Origin: Tetrahymena elliotti 4EA
Lineage: Eukaryota > Ciliophora > Oligohymenophorea > Hymenostomatida > Tetrahymenidae
Reading direction: 5' to 3'
Length of the DNA stretch: 64,000 bases
Assembly (NCBI GenBank): GCA_000231825.2
Contig: JH720355.1
Coordinates: 1 to 64,000 of the forward strand
Shown: in pieces, positions 33,077 through 47,481 of the stretch
Numbering within the stretch: the stretch's first letter is position 1
Layout: every line of letters starts with the position of its first letter
Translations under genes and position numbers: made by a program
The notes under the pieces: model-generated
Seen by the model: the letters and a program-made list of their open reading frames with translations, nothing else
What the model was told of the DNA's origin: nothing
Database searches by the model: none

Positions 33077-34421
33077 CACACAATCTTAAAATATTAATTT
33101 TAGCAGAATATTTATAAGCTCATTTTAATTTTCATGTCGCAATAATAAAAATCTATTTGAATCAAATTTTTCAAAGAAAAGTTTAATAATTTACATTTAT
33201 TTTTATTTTGAGTGAGGACTGTCATTTTTTTGAAAGAAGTTTCTTAAGTCTTAGTAAATTATCCTTAAAATATAAAAAAATATTTAATATTAACTAATTT
33301 TATGAGGAGATTTTATAAAAAGATATTTTTTTGTAAAATAATAAAATTTATAATTTTGTTTATTTTAGAATTTATTAGAAATTAATTAAAGAGTTTGGTT
33401 TCCCTTAAATTATTTTTAAGAGAGTAGATTATTTAAAAAATTAAAACAAAGAAAATATTTGCTCTTATTAAGATAGTAAAATAGATTTTACCATCAAAGT
33501 AATTTTATTAATTTTTTATCTGTAATATTATCATAATAAAATTTAAATGATAGATAAAAGATCACTATACATTTATTCAGATAAAAAAATAATTTAAAAT
33601 ATTTTTTGTAAATAAAACAAATTATTCTAAAATATTTATTTGCGTTAAAAATGCCATATCCTATCCTGTATGTTTAATTTAAGTGAGATTAGGTTTGTCT
33701 CCATTTTAATGAATTAGATTTTTATACACAATATAATTAAATAGATAGATAGATACTGAATCAAAATTTATTTTTTACCATTAATTTGTTTATCAAGATT
33801 AACAGCTGATTTTTGCTTTTTGATTTAACTACTTGTTTACAATTATTAAGTATTTATATTTTTATTAATAAATATTTAATAATGTATGAAATGTGGTATT
33901 TGGGGATATTCTTTGAAAGTTCTTTTGAAATTTACTTTAGTATTTAGAGTATATTTTTTTAGTTTTTTACATAAATGTAAATATTGTTAAAATAACCTCA
34001 TAAAAGAAAGTATGGTAGATCAATAATTAAACCATAAAAAATCCAATAAATTAATAAGTATTAACTTAAAATTATTACTATTATCCTATGATCTGCTTAT
34101 TAATATGGAATATGTTTATTGAGTTATTAGCTTTTGCTTTAAAAAAAAGTTAAAAACTTGAATTATTAAATAATAATATTCGCCCATCCATCATTCTATT
34201 AGTTAGTTTTCAACAAGAAAAAATATAGTAATTTAGGAGAATAGCTTAATTATAAGTAAATTTAAAGAAAAAGTATAAAATATACATAAGCAAAATCAAA
34301 TCGCTTAAAAGAATAAGTTTAATTTATAAAGAGAGTTAAATACATAAACAAAAATCAGTAACTTGAATATAATAATATAAATAGGGATCAGCAATCAATC
34401 TTTGCTAAGCATTTCATTAGT
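33077..34421. other. Intergenic, AT-rich
   Basis: About 1.3 kb without a supported gene. A short ATAG tandem lies at 33741-33755. The last few hundred bases are presumably the promoter of the kinase gene at 34422. Confidence 0.5.
33741..33755. repeat. (ATAG)n microsatellite
   Basis: Nearly four ATAG units in tandem, directly visible. Confidence 0.75.
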
Positions 34422-37400
34422 ATGAATTAGACTAAAGAAGTAAGTAGTCCAAACAGTCTTTTAAAAGATTAAGATTCACAGGAGCAAAGATAAACCTAAC
34501 CAAATACTATTTAAACATCATAATTTTTTTCAGTATTATGTAAAATTAACTTATAAATGTATCTTTTTGCTATAAAACATATTTTTGTTAAATAATAATA
34601 TTTTTTTGTTTTTCAAGATATTTATTTTTTTTTAAATAAAGAAACTTAAGATGTAAGCCAAGGAGTTGATCCATTTTAAGATAAATTTTAAAACACAAAT
34701 TAATCTGAAGCAAATAATCTATAGAGCTTAGATGAAATTATGTATCTGTGTAATTTATCTAATAAGGTTCGCTCTTCTTCTATAACTGTAGATAAGAGAG
34801 ATATAGGCTACTAATCAGGAAAGCATATACAAGAAAAAGATGAAGCTTTGTAAAATTTTTCATAGTTCCCTAAGTTGAATATAGAAGGGATATAAACATC
34901 ATGTAGTTATTCTTGCTCAGATAAGAATTTTGATTCTTCTAATAAGAATTAAGATTAAGATAATGAATAGCAAGTTGATAATTTTTTTACAGAAAATAAA
35001 AATTGTAAAGAGGAATTTAAGAATAGTCTTCAATAAGAATCTTAGCAAAATAAATAGGAAAGTAATGAAACACCAAAATCTGACATAAACAGCGATATTT
35101 AAGAATAGTCAAATTATTAGATTAGGAATTATAGCACCCCTACTTTTCAAGAAAATAGAATGGCAAAGTTAAAAAACAGAATGAATTTAAATATTTAGCC
35201 CCAAGGAACTAAATCTGGAGAATAGCAATAAGGGAGCTCCTAAAAAGAAAAAGCAAATTTTTCATCTCCTATTAACGAAATATAAAGTGATAACTCCTCT
35301 TCAGGCAACCAAAAAGAGAAACTAAATATAGAAGAATTAATTCAAGAAAATAAAAAGCATAATTTAATATTAGAAAAAAAGGATTAGATGCTGAACTAAA
35401 ATTAAGATTAGGAAGAAGCCGAAGAACTTGTTTAAAATGATGAGTAAACTATTTTTCAATATTTTCTAATGTTTATTATAGCAAGCTTTTAATAGTTTAC
35501 TGGTATTAATCTAGTTTCGATTTTATCAAGTTTAAATTTTTAACAAGCTTAGAAAAAATGTAATTTTTATCTTAGCGTTGCAGAAGATATATTGCCGTTC
35601 AAATGAATAATCTTTAGATTTTATAGATTTTTATTGATTGTTTTTTAACATAAATTCATTTTAATAATAGATTTGCAAAGATATTTTAGTCAAATTGTCC
35701 TATAAAATCACCTACCTTACCCAAACCTAAGAAAAAGATAGATCAGTCTTAACATAAATTAAATTCCTCAATAGAAATTTCAATAGAAAAAAAATTAAAT
35801 TCATCCAATAGTAATATTAAGGAAGATTAAAAATGCGATTCTAATCTACAAACAAGTAAGCAAGCATTTGATACTGATTCATAAAATTAAGTACAAAAAA
35901 GTGGCAGGTTTAATAATAGCAAAAGCAATATTTAGGAAGTTCCATAGATAGATATTCTCTCTTAAGTTGATTATCATAACCATGACTCAAACTAAAGTAT
36001 ATAGCTTAGCTTTATAGCAGATATAAAATCAGTCAGGAATCCCAAATTTAATGCATTTAGATAAAGACTTAATCTAAGTTAGCACGAAGCAGATAGTGAG
36101 GAGCTTAGAAAAAAAAGTTCCACTATTTCTGTTGATCTTCTAAATATGTAAGAACCAATTTCTATTAAAGATTTATAAAAAAACTACTCCTCTCATACAA
36201 CTGAAACTCCTTTAACAAACAAAAAACATATTTAAATCAATTAAAAAAAATAATAATATTCCCAATCAATGAAATCTGACTTTTAAATAGACGAAACAAA
36301 TGAAGAATATAAGGAATACGATAACCTCTAATCACAACAGCTATAAGCAGATAACTAAGTGTCAACTTCTTTAGAAAAGACTGTTTCAAGAAAATTTTAA
36401 AGAGGCTAACTCAGAATAAAAGTTAACCCTGTTAAAGACTAAGAAAAAGAAGAATATTGGGACTCGTAAATTATTAAATATTTATTCTTTTCAATAGTAT
36501 TTAATGAATGGTTAATTTAAAACAAAAGTAATCATTGATAATTTAGAAAATCTACCAAATGCTTTTGCACTTTTAATTTTAAGAAAAATCATTTTAATTT
36601 TAATCAATTAAATATTATTTTAGAGATGATTAAGCATCAGGTGATTTGAATGCATAGGTAGAACCTATTGTTACTAAGGCTAAATAAGGAAGTAATAAAT
36701 TTGAAGATGTTTATTAGCTGATTAATTAAAAGCCGTTAGGAGAAGGAGCAAGCGGTTGTGTTTATTAATGCAAAAAGATTAATTCAGATGATGAAACAAT
36801 TTATGCAGTTAAAGTAATTAGAAAAGTAGATGAAGAAATGAGTAAAAATATCTTCTAAACTTTTGCAATTCAATATCGTCTCTAGCATGAAAGCATATCT
36901 CGAGTTTATGAGGTTTACTTCAATGAAGATAACTAGACAGTTCATTATGTTATGGATTTTGTTCCTTTCAGAACACTAGACTCTGTTATTAAAGATAAAA
37001 AAAGAAATCTTAAAGAAACTGAAGCCAGTAGTATAATTTAGAAACTTTTAAAAGCAGTTATGTACATGGAGTAAAGAGGTGTGTGTCACCGAGACTTGAA
37101 GCCTGAAAATATACTGATCTCTGAAGATCTCTAATAACTTAAAATTATAGATTTCGGTATTAGTAAATCTTTTGTAAAATCATAGAGAGTACACCACATC
37201 ATTTAATATTATAAACAAAAGATGTATACACCTACAGGTACTCCTCATTATAAAGCTCCAGAATTGTTACTTGGGTTTGGCTATACTTAATTAGTAGATA
37301 TGTGGGCAGTAGGAATCATAGCATATCAATTAATAGCTAAAGGTAAACATCCTTTCTAATGTGATTCTCAAACGGAATAAGATGCTCGCATTATGAAGTA

Positions 37401-40400
37401 TCAGTTTGATTAAACGGATGAAAGATGGATTAATTCTTCTTCAAATGCAAAAAATTTCATAAAATCTTTGTTAAGACAAAATCGTATGCCCGCTTTCGAA
37501 GCTTTGAAACATCCATGGATTGAATAAAGAAAAATCGAAGTACCTGCTGATGATGATAACCATTCATCAAACAAATAAGAGAAAAAACCAGATAATATGA
37601 ATAGCTCAGTTCCAGCTCTCTTTTTAAAAAATTAGTTTAATCATTTTGGGATATCTGTTACAAATAGCGAATAGCATCAAAGAAGTGGTTTTTCTAAGGG
37701 AGCCAATTAAGATGAAGCCTACGAAGATTCTATACCTCTAAGAGCATGTAACACTATTTAATCTACAAATGAGTTTGAAATTAAAGCATAAGGAAATGTT
37801 AATGCATAAATTAGCAGTTATGGAATTCAAAGCTAGAATTAAAAAAGTCATTTTAATGACTAGCAAAATTCAAACTAGGGAAATTTATTAATAAATGTGC
37901 AAGGCTTGAACAATAATGTTAATAACTAAGAGCAAATCACTCCAAATTTAGGGAAAAAAAAGCATAATATATAAGGATTTGCTAAAACTTAAGATGTGGT
38001 TCATATAGTATTTAGAGAGGAGCTTAAAGTAAATAGAGAAAAAATGGTGAATCTTTTAATTAAAGCAAATGCAATCATCAAAAATTTAGAAGAGGAAGAA
38101 GAAAGATTAATGTAACCTATTAATTTGAAGCGCACTCACTCTGCAGAAAAACAGAGCAATTCTCCTCAATCTCCATAAGAGATTTTTGGTAAATCTGTGC
38201 TTAACAATAGCATAAATTAAGGTATGCAAGCATTCAACATATTCAAAAATAGCTCTATTGGTATGAATACAAAGAAAGAAGATAGCAATCCTTCTGAATA
38301 AAATCAATAGAATCCTCAAGGAATGTAATAATAAGTAAACACTTCTGGTTCCTTTGATGAATAAGCAAGAAATAAAATAAGACAGAATAATATTTTTGTA
38401 GAATAGGACTCATAAAACATTTTAAGCTAAAAAGCTTAAAGTAGTTTGAAATCTCTTGGTAAAAATACATCAATAAATGAAGGAAATAATTCTATGTAAA
38501 TAAATTAATCCATGAATAATGCTATGATATACTCAACTTCTGATTTTAGTAATATGAAATTCTCAAGTTTAATGTCAAGAAAGACAAGTACTGTCAATAA
38601 AAAAGGAACTATTGAGAAAAGATATGTTCGTCGCAATAGTTAGTAGTAAACTAACTCCATGGAGAAAAGTATAATCTTTACCAAAGAAGTTATAGGTGAG
38701 TTATAAAAAGACCCTGTTATATAAGAAAAATTTGAGTCACAATAAATTGTTTTGAATCCAGCTTTGAAATTTATGATAGGTTAATCAATCTCAACAAATG
38801 AATAAAACTAAGACTAGTATTAAGGTATGTCTGATAGTATTCATCTTAAAAATTTTAATCCATATTAAACTGGTATCTAAAATAAAAATTATTTTAATTA
38901 TTATGGTCAAAATGAATAGTTTAATAATAATAGTTTTTAGAATTAACAAAATAATTTTTCTTAAAATCAAAACAACCAAGGTAAGCTTTCTATATAAACT
39001 TCAAAATTTGATGATTTAATACCGAACAAGAGATCTGATCCAGTTATTATGAATGAAGATGCTAAGAAAAAATAAATAGAGAAGTGGGATATTATTGCTT
39101 AAGTTATGGATTAAAAAAGTGAAAGTGGTGATAGTTCAGATAGTGATGATAGTTCTGGCTCTTCAAATTAAGAGGATAAAAGTGAAGATAAGACTATTTG
39201 CTTTGATCTTTAAGATTTTATGCTTTAGAACACTATCCCAAATAATTAATTTAACCAAAATGAACAAATAAAAAGTAATAATGATAGTTCTTCTTCTCAA
39301 TAGTAACCAAGCAAAGAATAATTAATTGAAGCAGCAAATCAGGAAATTTAAAATGAAAAAAATTAAAACTAAAAAATAGGAGACACATCATCTTCAAGCA
39401 ACTTAGGAAGTGAAGAATCAAAAGAACAAGAGAAAAAGAGCTCATCTTAATCTTCTATTAACAATAGCAATTCAAAAAATAGTTCATTAAATTAGCAAGG
39501 AGGAATATTTTCAAGTGCTCCATATACAAATTACATGAACAGTAGTAAAGGCAATAAAATAAATCAAACTTTATTAAGTATATGCTAATTAAATAATAGC
39601 ACACCTTAGCCAGCAACAATTCTTACAACAAGTGGAGCTGCTGCTATTAAAGAAAATATATCTAGTAATAACTCTCTTTCAAGTAAAACAGAAAATTCAA
39701 CAACCAAATCTAAAAATTAACAAAATCAAGATGAGAAGTAAAATAATTAAATATTGAAATATTCTTAAAATAACAGCACACAAAATCCAGGAAATTCACT
39801 TACATGTACTAATTGTAATAGAGCACATCTAAGTAATATTAGTTGTGAAAATTATGAAAAAATAGATATTTTACTTGTATCATAATTACCAAATATTGCT
39901 GTATCTTAAAAAATAAACTGTAATAACAACAATAATAATTTAAATAACTAATAATCAAATCAAAAAAAACAAATTGATACATCATAAATAATTGATGATA
40001 AAACATCAAAATAGAAGTAAAATTTGCAAGAAACTAGTATCAATGATTCATTAGCTAGCAACTAACTAGGCTTTATTCCAATGGCTGATTCAAATATTGG
40101 AAACAGTATTAACAACTAATCTATTGAGTCATTTAATTAATCATTTAAAAAACCTAATTTAACTAGTATGAATGTTAGTGAGGCTTCTAGTATAAATGCA
40201 AATCTATCTCTTAGTGGAAGTGCAAATAGTTCAAATACGCTGCGTTCTATTTATGCAATTACTAATAACCAACCTGGTAATAGTAACAATGGAAACAGTG
40301 ATTAAGGCAGTTAACACTACTAATAAGCAAATTAAAAAGATAAATCAAACTCTTCGAAATTCAAATATTCTGATTAAACTAATAGCTCTCAATTCAAGAA

Positions 40401-41889
40401 GCAAAATAACCTCGATTTAGACATGTCAGAATCATAAAATTTTGGGGATAACTAAATTTAAACAAGCACGATTGTAAATTAAAAATATATATTAGATTCA
40501 GGATTGAACACAAGTAACGAAGTAACTCCATAAAAGTTGATTAATGGTTTGAATGATGAAAATACATAAAATTCTTAAAACTCATAATAACAATAATAGA
40601 ATGTTTAATTGTTCAACTCAGGAAATAGTGAAAATAGTAAAGAATCTAGCAAAGGAAAGTAAAGTTAATTAGAAGGTCAAAATATCTCTAGCTAAAATCT
40701 ATGCTCTCCTAATAAGAAAAATCCAAATAATTAATTAGATTTCAAAGATGACTCTTCATGCGATAAGAGCGATTATTTTAGCTATAACTAATAAATAAAT
40801 AGCAGTCTAGATAATCAATAAAAATAGCAAGATAATTAGAAAGAATAATCAAATACCTACACATCAAAAATAGATTAAAAATATAAATATTTAACTTCTA
40901 ACTATTCTACTATTACTGAAGAATCCGAGTTTCGTAGCTGCCTATCTTCTTCGATAGCACAAAGCCAAAAAATTGCATCTGAGTTTGAGTCAACTAATTT
41001 GTCTATTGGTTAACATCTAAAATAAACTTATGCTAGATCAATGACTTAAATGATACAAAGTAACTCAGAAAAGAACGAAAATAGTCAAAATAATTATAGT
41101 GGATAAAACAATATTGCAAGTTCTACATCAACTATTTCTACACACTAAGGAAACATAACAGCAAATTTTCAATTGAAAGAATTAAAATAGAAATAAGATA
41201 ACATGAACTAAGCTGGCCAATCTTTGGATGAGTTTGATTCAAATGATGATTTGGAATAGCATTAAATTACAGAAACAAAAAGCTAATTGTTGGAAAGCAA
41301 TAACTCCTAAAAAAAACTAAACTCATCATTGTTTAAGAATTAGGGTTTTTCTAAAATTAACTCTTAGTAGATCGCTAAATCAAGTCCTTATTTTAATAAT
41401 CCTAAAGCTTTTGTTTCTAACTAGCTTGAAGAAGTTTTTGGATAAATGTAAAGCTCCTCTTCTTTTATGAGATAGGAAGAGGAATTTGATACAAGTGCTA
41501 CAAAGCAGACTGATAATAGCAAATCTCCATTTAATTCAAAATCATATCATGTCCTCTCTCCAAACAACAAGTAAATATCTCGATTATAAAATAGCAGTGA
41601 AATTGAATAAATAACTTCTTTATTTAATGAATAACCTCCTATATTAAAACATAGAACCAGCAGTAGATTACTAGAATTGTCTGTTGGAATACCACAAGCT
41701 ATCTAATCTAAAGATTTTTCAGATGATCACAGTGAAAATAAAAATGAAAGCATCCCATTTAAAACATAATTCTGTGTCTAAGATCATAAAATTGAAGTTA
41801 TTCCAGAATCAAAAAATGATGAAGGAGAAGTTGATAACTCTATATCATATAACGGAGATATAATTAATGAAAAGAAAACAGATGAATGA
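34422..41889 (+). CDS. Ser/Thr protein kinase with very long Q/N/S-rich tail
   Basis: Exons are 34422-34539, 34618-35443, 35671-36465 and 36624-41889. They sum to 2335 codons (2334 residues), with TGA at 41887-41889. The first 580 or so residues are disordered and Q/S/K-rich. The kinase domain (about 36720-37530) is complete: LGEGASGCVY glycine loop, the lysine in YAVKVI, HRDLKPEN, DFGISK, an activation segment with TPTGTPHYKAPE, and KHPW near the end. The overall look is CAMK-like (calcium/calmodulin-dependent or CDPK-related), but no EF-hands or clear calmodulin-binding segment follow. Instead about 1,450 residues of glutamine-, asparagine- and serine-rich sequence are encoded in the same 5.27-kb exon without interruption. 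Acidic patches are present (for example SGDSSDSDDSSGSS). The tail is probably disordered and prone to self-association. Substrates are unknown. Confidence 0.85.
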
Positions 41890-42608
41890 GTAGTTATTAA
41901 ATAAGTTAAATCAGCAACTCAAAATACATTAAAAATATTATCAAAGTAATTTAACATTCTCATGCTCTTAAAAATCATTTTCATTCAAACAAACAAAATG
42001 TACAATTATTCTCTAATAAAAATATTTCATAATTTATCTTGATAATTTTTATCAAAAAAAAAAAATTACTATCTTTTTATCAATCCAAAAATCAATTTTA
42101 ATAAAATAATAAATAAATAATTTTAAAAATCAATAAAAATAGTTTTTAATTTATATTTATTGCAGTTAATCTCTATATCTTCCATATTTTTTATTAAAAA
42201 TTTTATTTTCAACCATCAATAAATATCATTTTACTTATTTATTTTAATTCAATTCATAAGTTCAATTTTAAAAATATTTTCTGATAAAAAATCTTTAGAA
42301 AAATACTATCACTTAAATAAAGCTTTTTGATATCAAATTTTACCAAAAATAATTCATTTCTTTCTAATTAATTTGTTAATTTATTTTTATTGATTGTTAT
42401 CATTATTTAACACATTTTTTGTGAATATTTTTTTATCATCAAATCAAGTAATAAATTTTATAATTCATTTTCATTAATAATTTCATGATAAATTATTTTC
42501 AACTAAATTTGTTATATTAAAATAGATTTAAAACAGTAGATCGCTTTTTTAAAGAGAAATTAAGATTTTTATAAAAATATTTTATTCAATTTATTCTGTT
42601 TCTTTTTT
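41890..42608. other. Intergenic, AT-rich
   Basis: About 0.7 kb between two plus-strand genes, over 85% A/T by eye. Nothing recognised. Confidence 0.5.
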
Positions 42609-44473
42609 ATGGAAAAAATGGGAAGTCAAAAGTTTTAACTAAAAAGCAAATAACTAAAAGGATAAAAAAATAATAAATGTTATTAAATTAATATCTTATG
42701 TTATCAATATTTCTATATTTAATTTATTAAAACTTTATTTTAAATCATTTGTTTAGACTTATTTTAATTATTTATATTTCCATTTAAATTTAGGTTGAAG
42801 TATGTCCTTATAAATTACCAATTTAAAAATACTTAACACCATAACAAGACTTATCATTTTTCACATCTATATTTGTAAGCGTTAAATCAGGAGTTTTTTT
42901 ACTAAATTTATTATGATCTGCATTTATTACTTAATAAGTATAGAGTATTGTTTTTAACACGTAAATAAAACTTGTAGATTTTATAGATTACCATATTTAT
43001 AATAATATCAAATTGTAAATTTCTAAATTCAATACTAGTTATCAAAATCTATCACACTATGTGATTCAATATATGATTGGTATTCAAAAAATAAATTAAA
43101 AAAATTAAGAATTCTAATTAAAGTAAAGAAAAAGCCAAAATTTAATTGAATGGCAAAATAAATTGAATTTTTTAAAAAGGTATTATTGATCATATTAATA
43201 TATTTCTCAATAATTAAGGGAGATATTTCATGCAAAGGTTTATTCAAATAAGACGTACCTTATTTTATAATACAAAGTATGCCTTATAAAGTATAAGCAA
43301 AAGAAAAAATTTTCTTTGGTTACACTGATGATTAAAATAAAAGATCTCAGTTTGATTATTCTCAACAAGATCTAGTTTTTGACTCTTCTTCTCCTATAGC
43401 AACAATATTTTCTGAAATAAACAAAGATAATAACATAAAATTTGCTTAATGGGATGACAGCGCTGGTTAGAGTACAGTTTCTTCTTTTTCAAAAGGTTTA
43501 CTTGCAATATCAGAAGAAACTTATAATGGTATTGTGTTATCTTAGATTTTTAATAAATTCTTTTACTTTTTTTAATAAAGTGATATTTTTGTGACTAATA
43601 TTAATCTTAAATTAATTCATCATAAAAGGAATATTTTTTGGATACAGCATGAACAACTTTTTGAGAATTGATAAAAATAAAATCTCCATGAACCTTAGAA
43701 AAGAAAATTCAATCTATAGCTAGTAGTTTTTTTGTTTGTCTTTAGATTAACAAAATTTAGAAAAACTAGTTCATAATTTATCAATTACAAAACTTAGAAT
43801 CTAATTTAGTAATCTATCTTAATTAAAGAATTAGAAATTGTCTAGATTTTAGTATGACTTAAATTTACACTATCCACTTGATTACAAAACTGTTGATTTG
43901 AACTTGAGAGATTCTTAGCTTGCTATTAAAGTGATAACTTAAAATTACTGGATTTATTATAACACTAACATTCCCTCCGATTTTGAAACAATTACAATTG
44001 ATGATCAAATATCCTCAATACTAAACTGTGATATTCTATTCAAAAACTCTAAGCCTTCTGTTAACTAATGTCAACCACACTATACTTCTGAAACTATTTA
44101 AAATATTAATTATAAAAATCATTAATTAAATTATAAATATGATAAATCAAAGTGGATTATATGCAAAAATAATACTAAATTAGCAAATCCTTTTGTTTGC
44201 CTAAGTGATCTTGATAATTATACTCCACGTTACTTTCATGGAGGAAATATTTTCTGTTTTTAAAGCAATTAACTTCACTCACTGTTTTCAAATTTGATCT
44301 CATCCGTCTCTGAATGTTCTTTGAGTGATATTATTAACTCAAAAAAAGATCGTAAATTTAAATTTTCATTTAATGATGATAATGATGATGATGAAGAAGA
44401 TAAATAAGAAGATAAAAAAGAAGTCAAAGAAGAAATAAAAGAATCAAATAATAAATAATTCGAAAGTATTTGA
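42609..44473 (+). CDS. Hypothetical multi-exon protein with IFFGY motifs and acidic tail
   Basis: The 3' part is clear. A frame from about 43640 to TGA at 44471-44473 reads through DKNKISMNLRKEN, a region with tryptophans and cysteines (KSKWIICKNNTKLANPF, CLSDLDNYTPRYFHGG) and an acidic tail (NDDNDDDEEDKQEDKK). Upstream, an exon from about 43280 carries KEKIFFGYTDDQNKR and ends near 43579. An intron starting GTGATATT then joins it to RIFFGYSMNN, so an IFFGY motif occurs twice. Earlier exons around 42796-42880 (VEVCPYKLPIQKYL) and 42955-43180 are likely. The first exon with ATG at 42609 is uncertain, because no splice site was found that keeps its frame. Hydrophobic stretches exist, but no definite membrane topology or known domain was recognised. 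Function is unknown. Confidence 0.5.
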
Positions 44474-46359
44474 TTAAATGGATAATAATTTATTGCAATA
44501 TAGTATATTAAAAAATTATCATAATATATTTTATAAAATTAAACTTTAATAAATTATTATTAATACAGTATCTTAGTATTAAATATATAAAAGTATTAAA
44601 ATCAATTTTTAATAAATTTATAATAAAAATTACTATTTTCTTTTTCCATCTATACTTTAATTTATTATAAAACCCCAAAGTTTAGTTTTTTTAAAAAATA
44701 TTTTTACCTATTCACTATTAATCTCAAATTATAAAGTGTGATAATTATTTTTTATTTGAAAGATAGTGATTTTGTATTTTAAATTGTGAAAGTCGAACTT
44801 TTAAAACTTGAGCTTAACTTATTAAAAAGGCAACAATGAATATAAATAAGCAGAGTATTAATTTTTTATTATTTAAGAAATTATTTGAAAGGAAAAAGAT
44901 AAATAAAAATTATATTTTAAATTTTTTTTTTTTGATTTTACAAAATGATGAATTAAAATTTTTAGTAATTTCATTTATTTGATAAAAAATTTTAGATTTC
45001 TCAATACGAAAAAAAATTTAAAAAAGAAGACTAAAATTAAAATTTACATTAAAAAAAATTGCTAATTTTTAAAATTAACATAAATGAAATTATTAATTAA
45101 ACAACTATCACAAAAAAATTTAATATCTATGAATGTGTTCACCACAAAAATAGTGGCATGTCATCTCCTTTATTTTTGTAATGTGTATTACTGAACTTTT
45201 TTAAAAAGAATCATAAAAATTATTTTGCTGAAGAATGATTTAAATAACTCAAACAGAAGATTGATAACATGCAATTCAAAAAGAAAAGAAATCTTATAAC
45301 TTAGAATTATTAAAACGAAAAGAAAAAGAATTTTATTGTTTCTCAAATCAGAAACAAATTAAAAATAAATCTATTATCAGTATCATTTCATAAGAACATT
45401 TTGATTTTGTTTAATTTATTATTTTTTAAATATTTAATTTAATTAAACTAACAATTTAATTTAAAGGATTTGTAATGAAATCATGTGTCTTTTAAAAAAA
45501 CAGTAGGTGGGCATAACTATTTTAGAAATATATTTATTTTTTTATAATTTAAAATTTTTAATATTTATATTAGATAGATATTTAATAGAAGTTAATTTAA
45601 AATTTAATTATTGTTTTAACATATAAATTTTTAATTTTAGCTTTTTTTGTGAAGTATGATACTTAAATATTAAATTTGAGAACAAAATCTGAAAGAATTT
45701 CTAAAAAAAAGGATGAATTTTCTAATTTGAAAGAAAATTATTTCAAAAGTCGGATTTAGAAATTTTACCTCATTGTTAGATTTTATTGTTATCAGAAGGA
45801 AAATTAAAAAAGGTTAAAATTAAAAATTTGTTGATGCCATTAATTAAATTTTTTTTTTAAATATTCATTTTTATGTCATGAAATAGCTTGATAAAATTTT
45901 AATTAAAATCAATTTTTTACTGTCGTTTTATATTTTTATAGATACAAAATTGAATGATATTTATTACAAAATGATAAATTTGTATCAAATATTATTTTAT
46001 CAATCAAAAAATTTACAAAATAATTTATTTTAAATCGAAGTATTTTTGGTTATATTTTATAAATAATAATTCTCAAACGTCGAAAGTGTAGAAATATAAG
46101 TTGAGGATAATATAGGTCAAGTATATAATATCTTTGTAAAGTTATTTACATTTATTTTTTATAATTGGTAATCCTAACTTCTAAAAAATATAAAACTTGA
46201 TTCATAAAGACAAAAAAATAATTGTAATAAAATCAGTTAAAAATTGAAAAGATCTTTAAAAATAGTAAAAATAATTAAGAATCAATTGATTTAAAGCAAA
46301 CACTCCTTTTCTTGATTATTAGTTTTAAGAAGAAATTTTACTAGGTTCAGGTTAAGTAA
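44474..46359. other. Long AT-rich intergenic stretch
   Basis: Nearly 1.9 kb. Two short open stretches were read (around 45130-45240, including MSSPLFLQCVLLNFF, and 45269-45475) but neither has a good gene structure. No tRNA or snRNA was recognised. Confidence 0.5.
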
Positions 46360-47481
46360 ATGTAAAGTAATAGTAGTGCTAATAGGGCAAGAATCAGTAT
46401 TTTTAACTTTTAAAATGAGGTCAATGCTCTTTTATAGTAATAAGAAATGTTAGAAATTGAAAATGATGAGCTGAAGTAAAGATTAACAACTAAAAATGAA
46501 GATTTATTGCTTAAAATAACAAATAGTTTACCTAAAAGTTTTACAGATAACTTTTTAACAGGTTTAAAAAAGTAATCACTACATTTAGATATGGTTGGCG
46601 ATATTGCCATGAGCAGTATTCTTAACGATTAATTTGAAAACACATGTTCAAAGCAAGCTTCATCAGATATTTTATATTTAAGATCTATCATTTAGATTTA
46701 GAAAGAAAAATTAAAGACAGCAGAAGCGAAAATTATAGAATTAAATGATTTTGTTCGTTAATAAGATAGCTTATTGACCTAAACTAAAGAATTGTTGAAG
46801 TCGAAATGTGCAAAAATATAATTGCTTGAGGAGTAGTTATAGGAAGAATAAAATCATTTAGTATGTCTTCCCCTTTAATCTTAAGAAATTAAGTAGTAGT
46901 AATATTAATTTAAGAAATTTATGGAGACTGAAGAAGAGGAATTTGATTTTGCTCTTTAAATAGAAGAATCAAGAAGAAGCTTATTAGAAAGAGGATTCTA
47001 AGGAGATTTATGCACTTTGTCTCCAAGCGATATTAACGAAACTAAAAAAGAAAATAGCAATTAAGTGTATCGCTAGCAAAATCAAAATAATATCTTTCAT
47101 AATAAAGACACTGGAAATTTATCAAATAGACTAAGTGTAGAAAGGATTTCAAGTTAGAGAGTTCTCTAAAATAACAAAAAAATATTAAATTAGATTAGCT
47201 AACAGTAAACCAGCAATTCTAGTAGATATAAAAGTGATCACACTACAGACATAAGAAAATCATATGAAAGAAACACTGGTTCAGCTAACATAAATGTATA
47301 TTAAGTCTAACCATTTAATTATAATAACCAGGTTACTAAAACAGAAACAACTCCCCACAAAAGGTAAAACTCTCAGTCAAATGGGAGAAGGAGATCGAGA
47401 GCTGAAAGGCTTTAAAAGAGTACAAGCTCAATGATTATATATACTTCTAATGAGTATAACACCTTTAATCCATTAAATTGA
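46360..47481 (+). CDS. Coiled-coil hypothetical protein
   Basis: Single exon, ATG at 46360, TGA at 47479-47481, 373 residues. The N-terminal two thirds is predicted by eye to be largely coiled coil. Heptad-like stretches include EMLEIENDELKQRL, SIIQIQKEKLKTAEAKIIEL and KELLKSKCAKIQLLEEQLQ. A polyglutamine patch and an acidic helix (METEEEEFDFALQIEES) follow. The C-terminal third is serine/asparagine/arginine-rich and basic (SNGRRRSRAERL), perhaps for binding RNA or acidic partners. No enzyme motif, signal peptide or membrane segment. It lies about 1.1 kb upstream of CFAP47 on the same strand, but nothing else links them. A structural or scaffold role is the natural guess; no family was identified. 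Confidence 0.75.

Noticed and set aside
45120..45240. Slightly less AT-rich patch (MSSPLFLQCVLLNFF in one frame) considered as an exon or small RNA
   Set aside because: There is no flanking exon, no convincing fold and no promoter motif that could be recognised, so it is too short to support.
45269..45475. Plus-strand open frame beginning MQFKKKRNLITQ
   Set aside because: It drifts into Phe/Ile/Leu/Asn-rich translation of plain AT-rich DNA, has no supporting splice structure and no recognisable domain.
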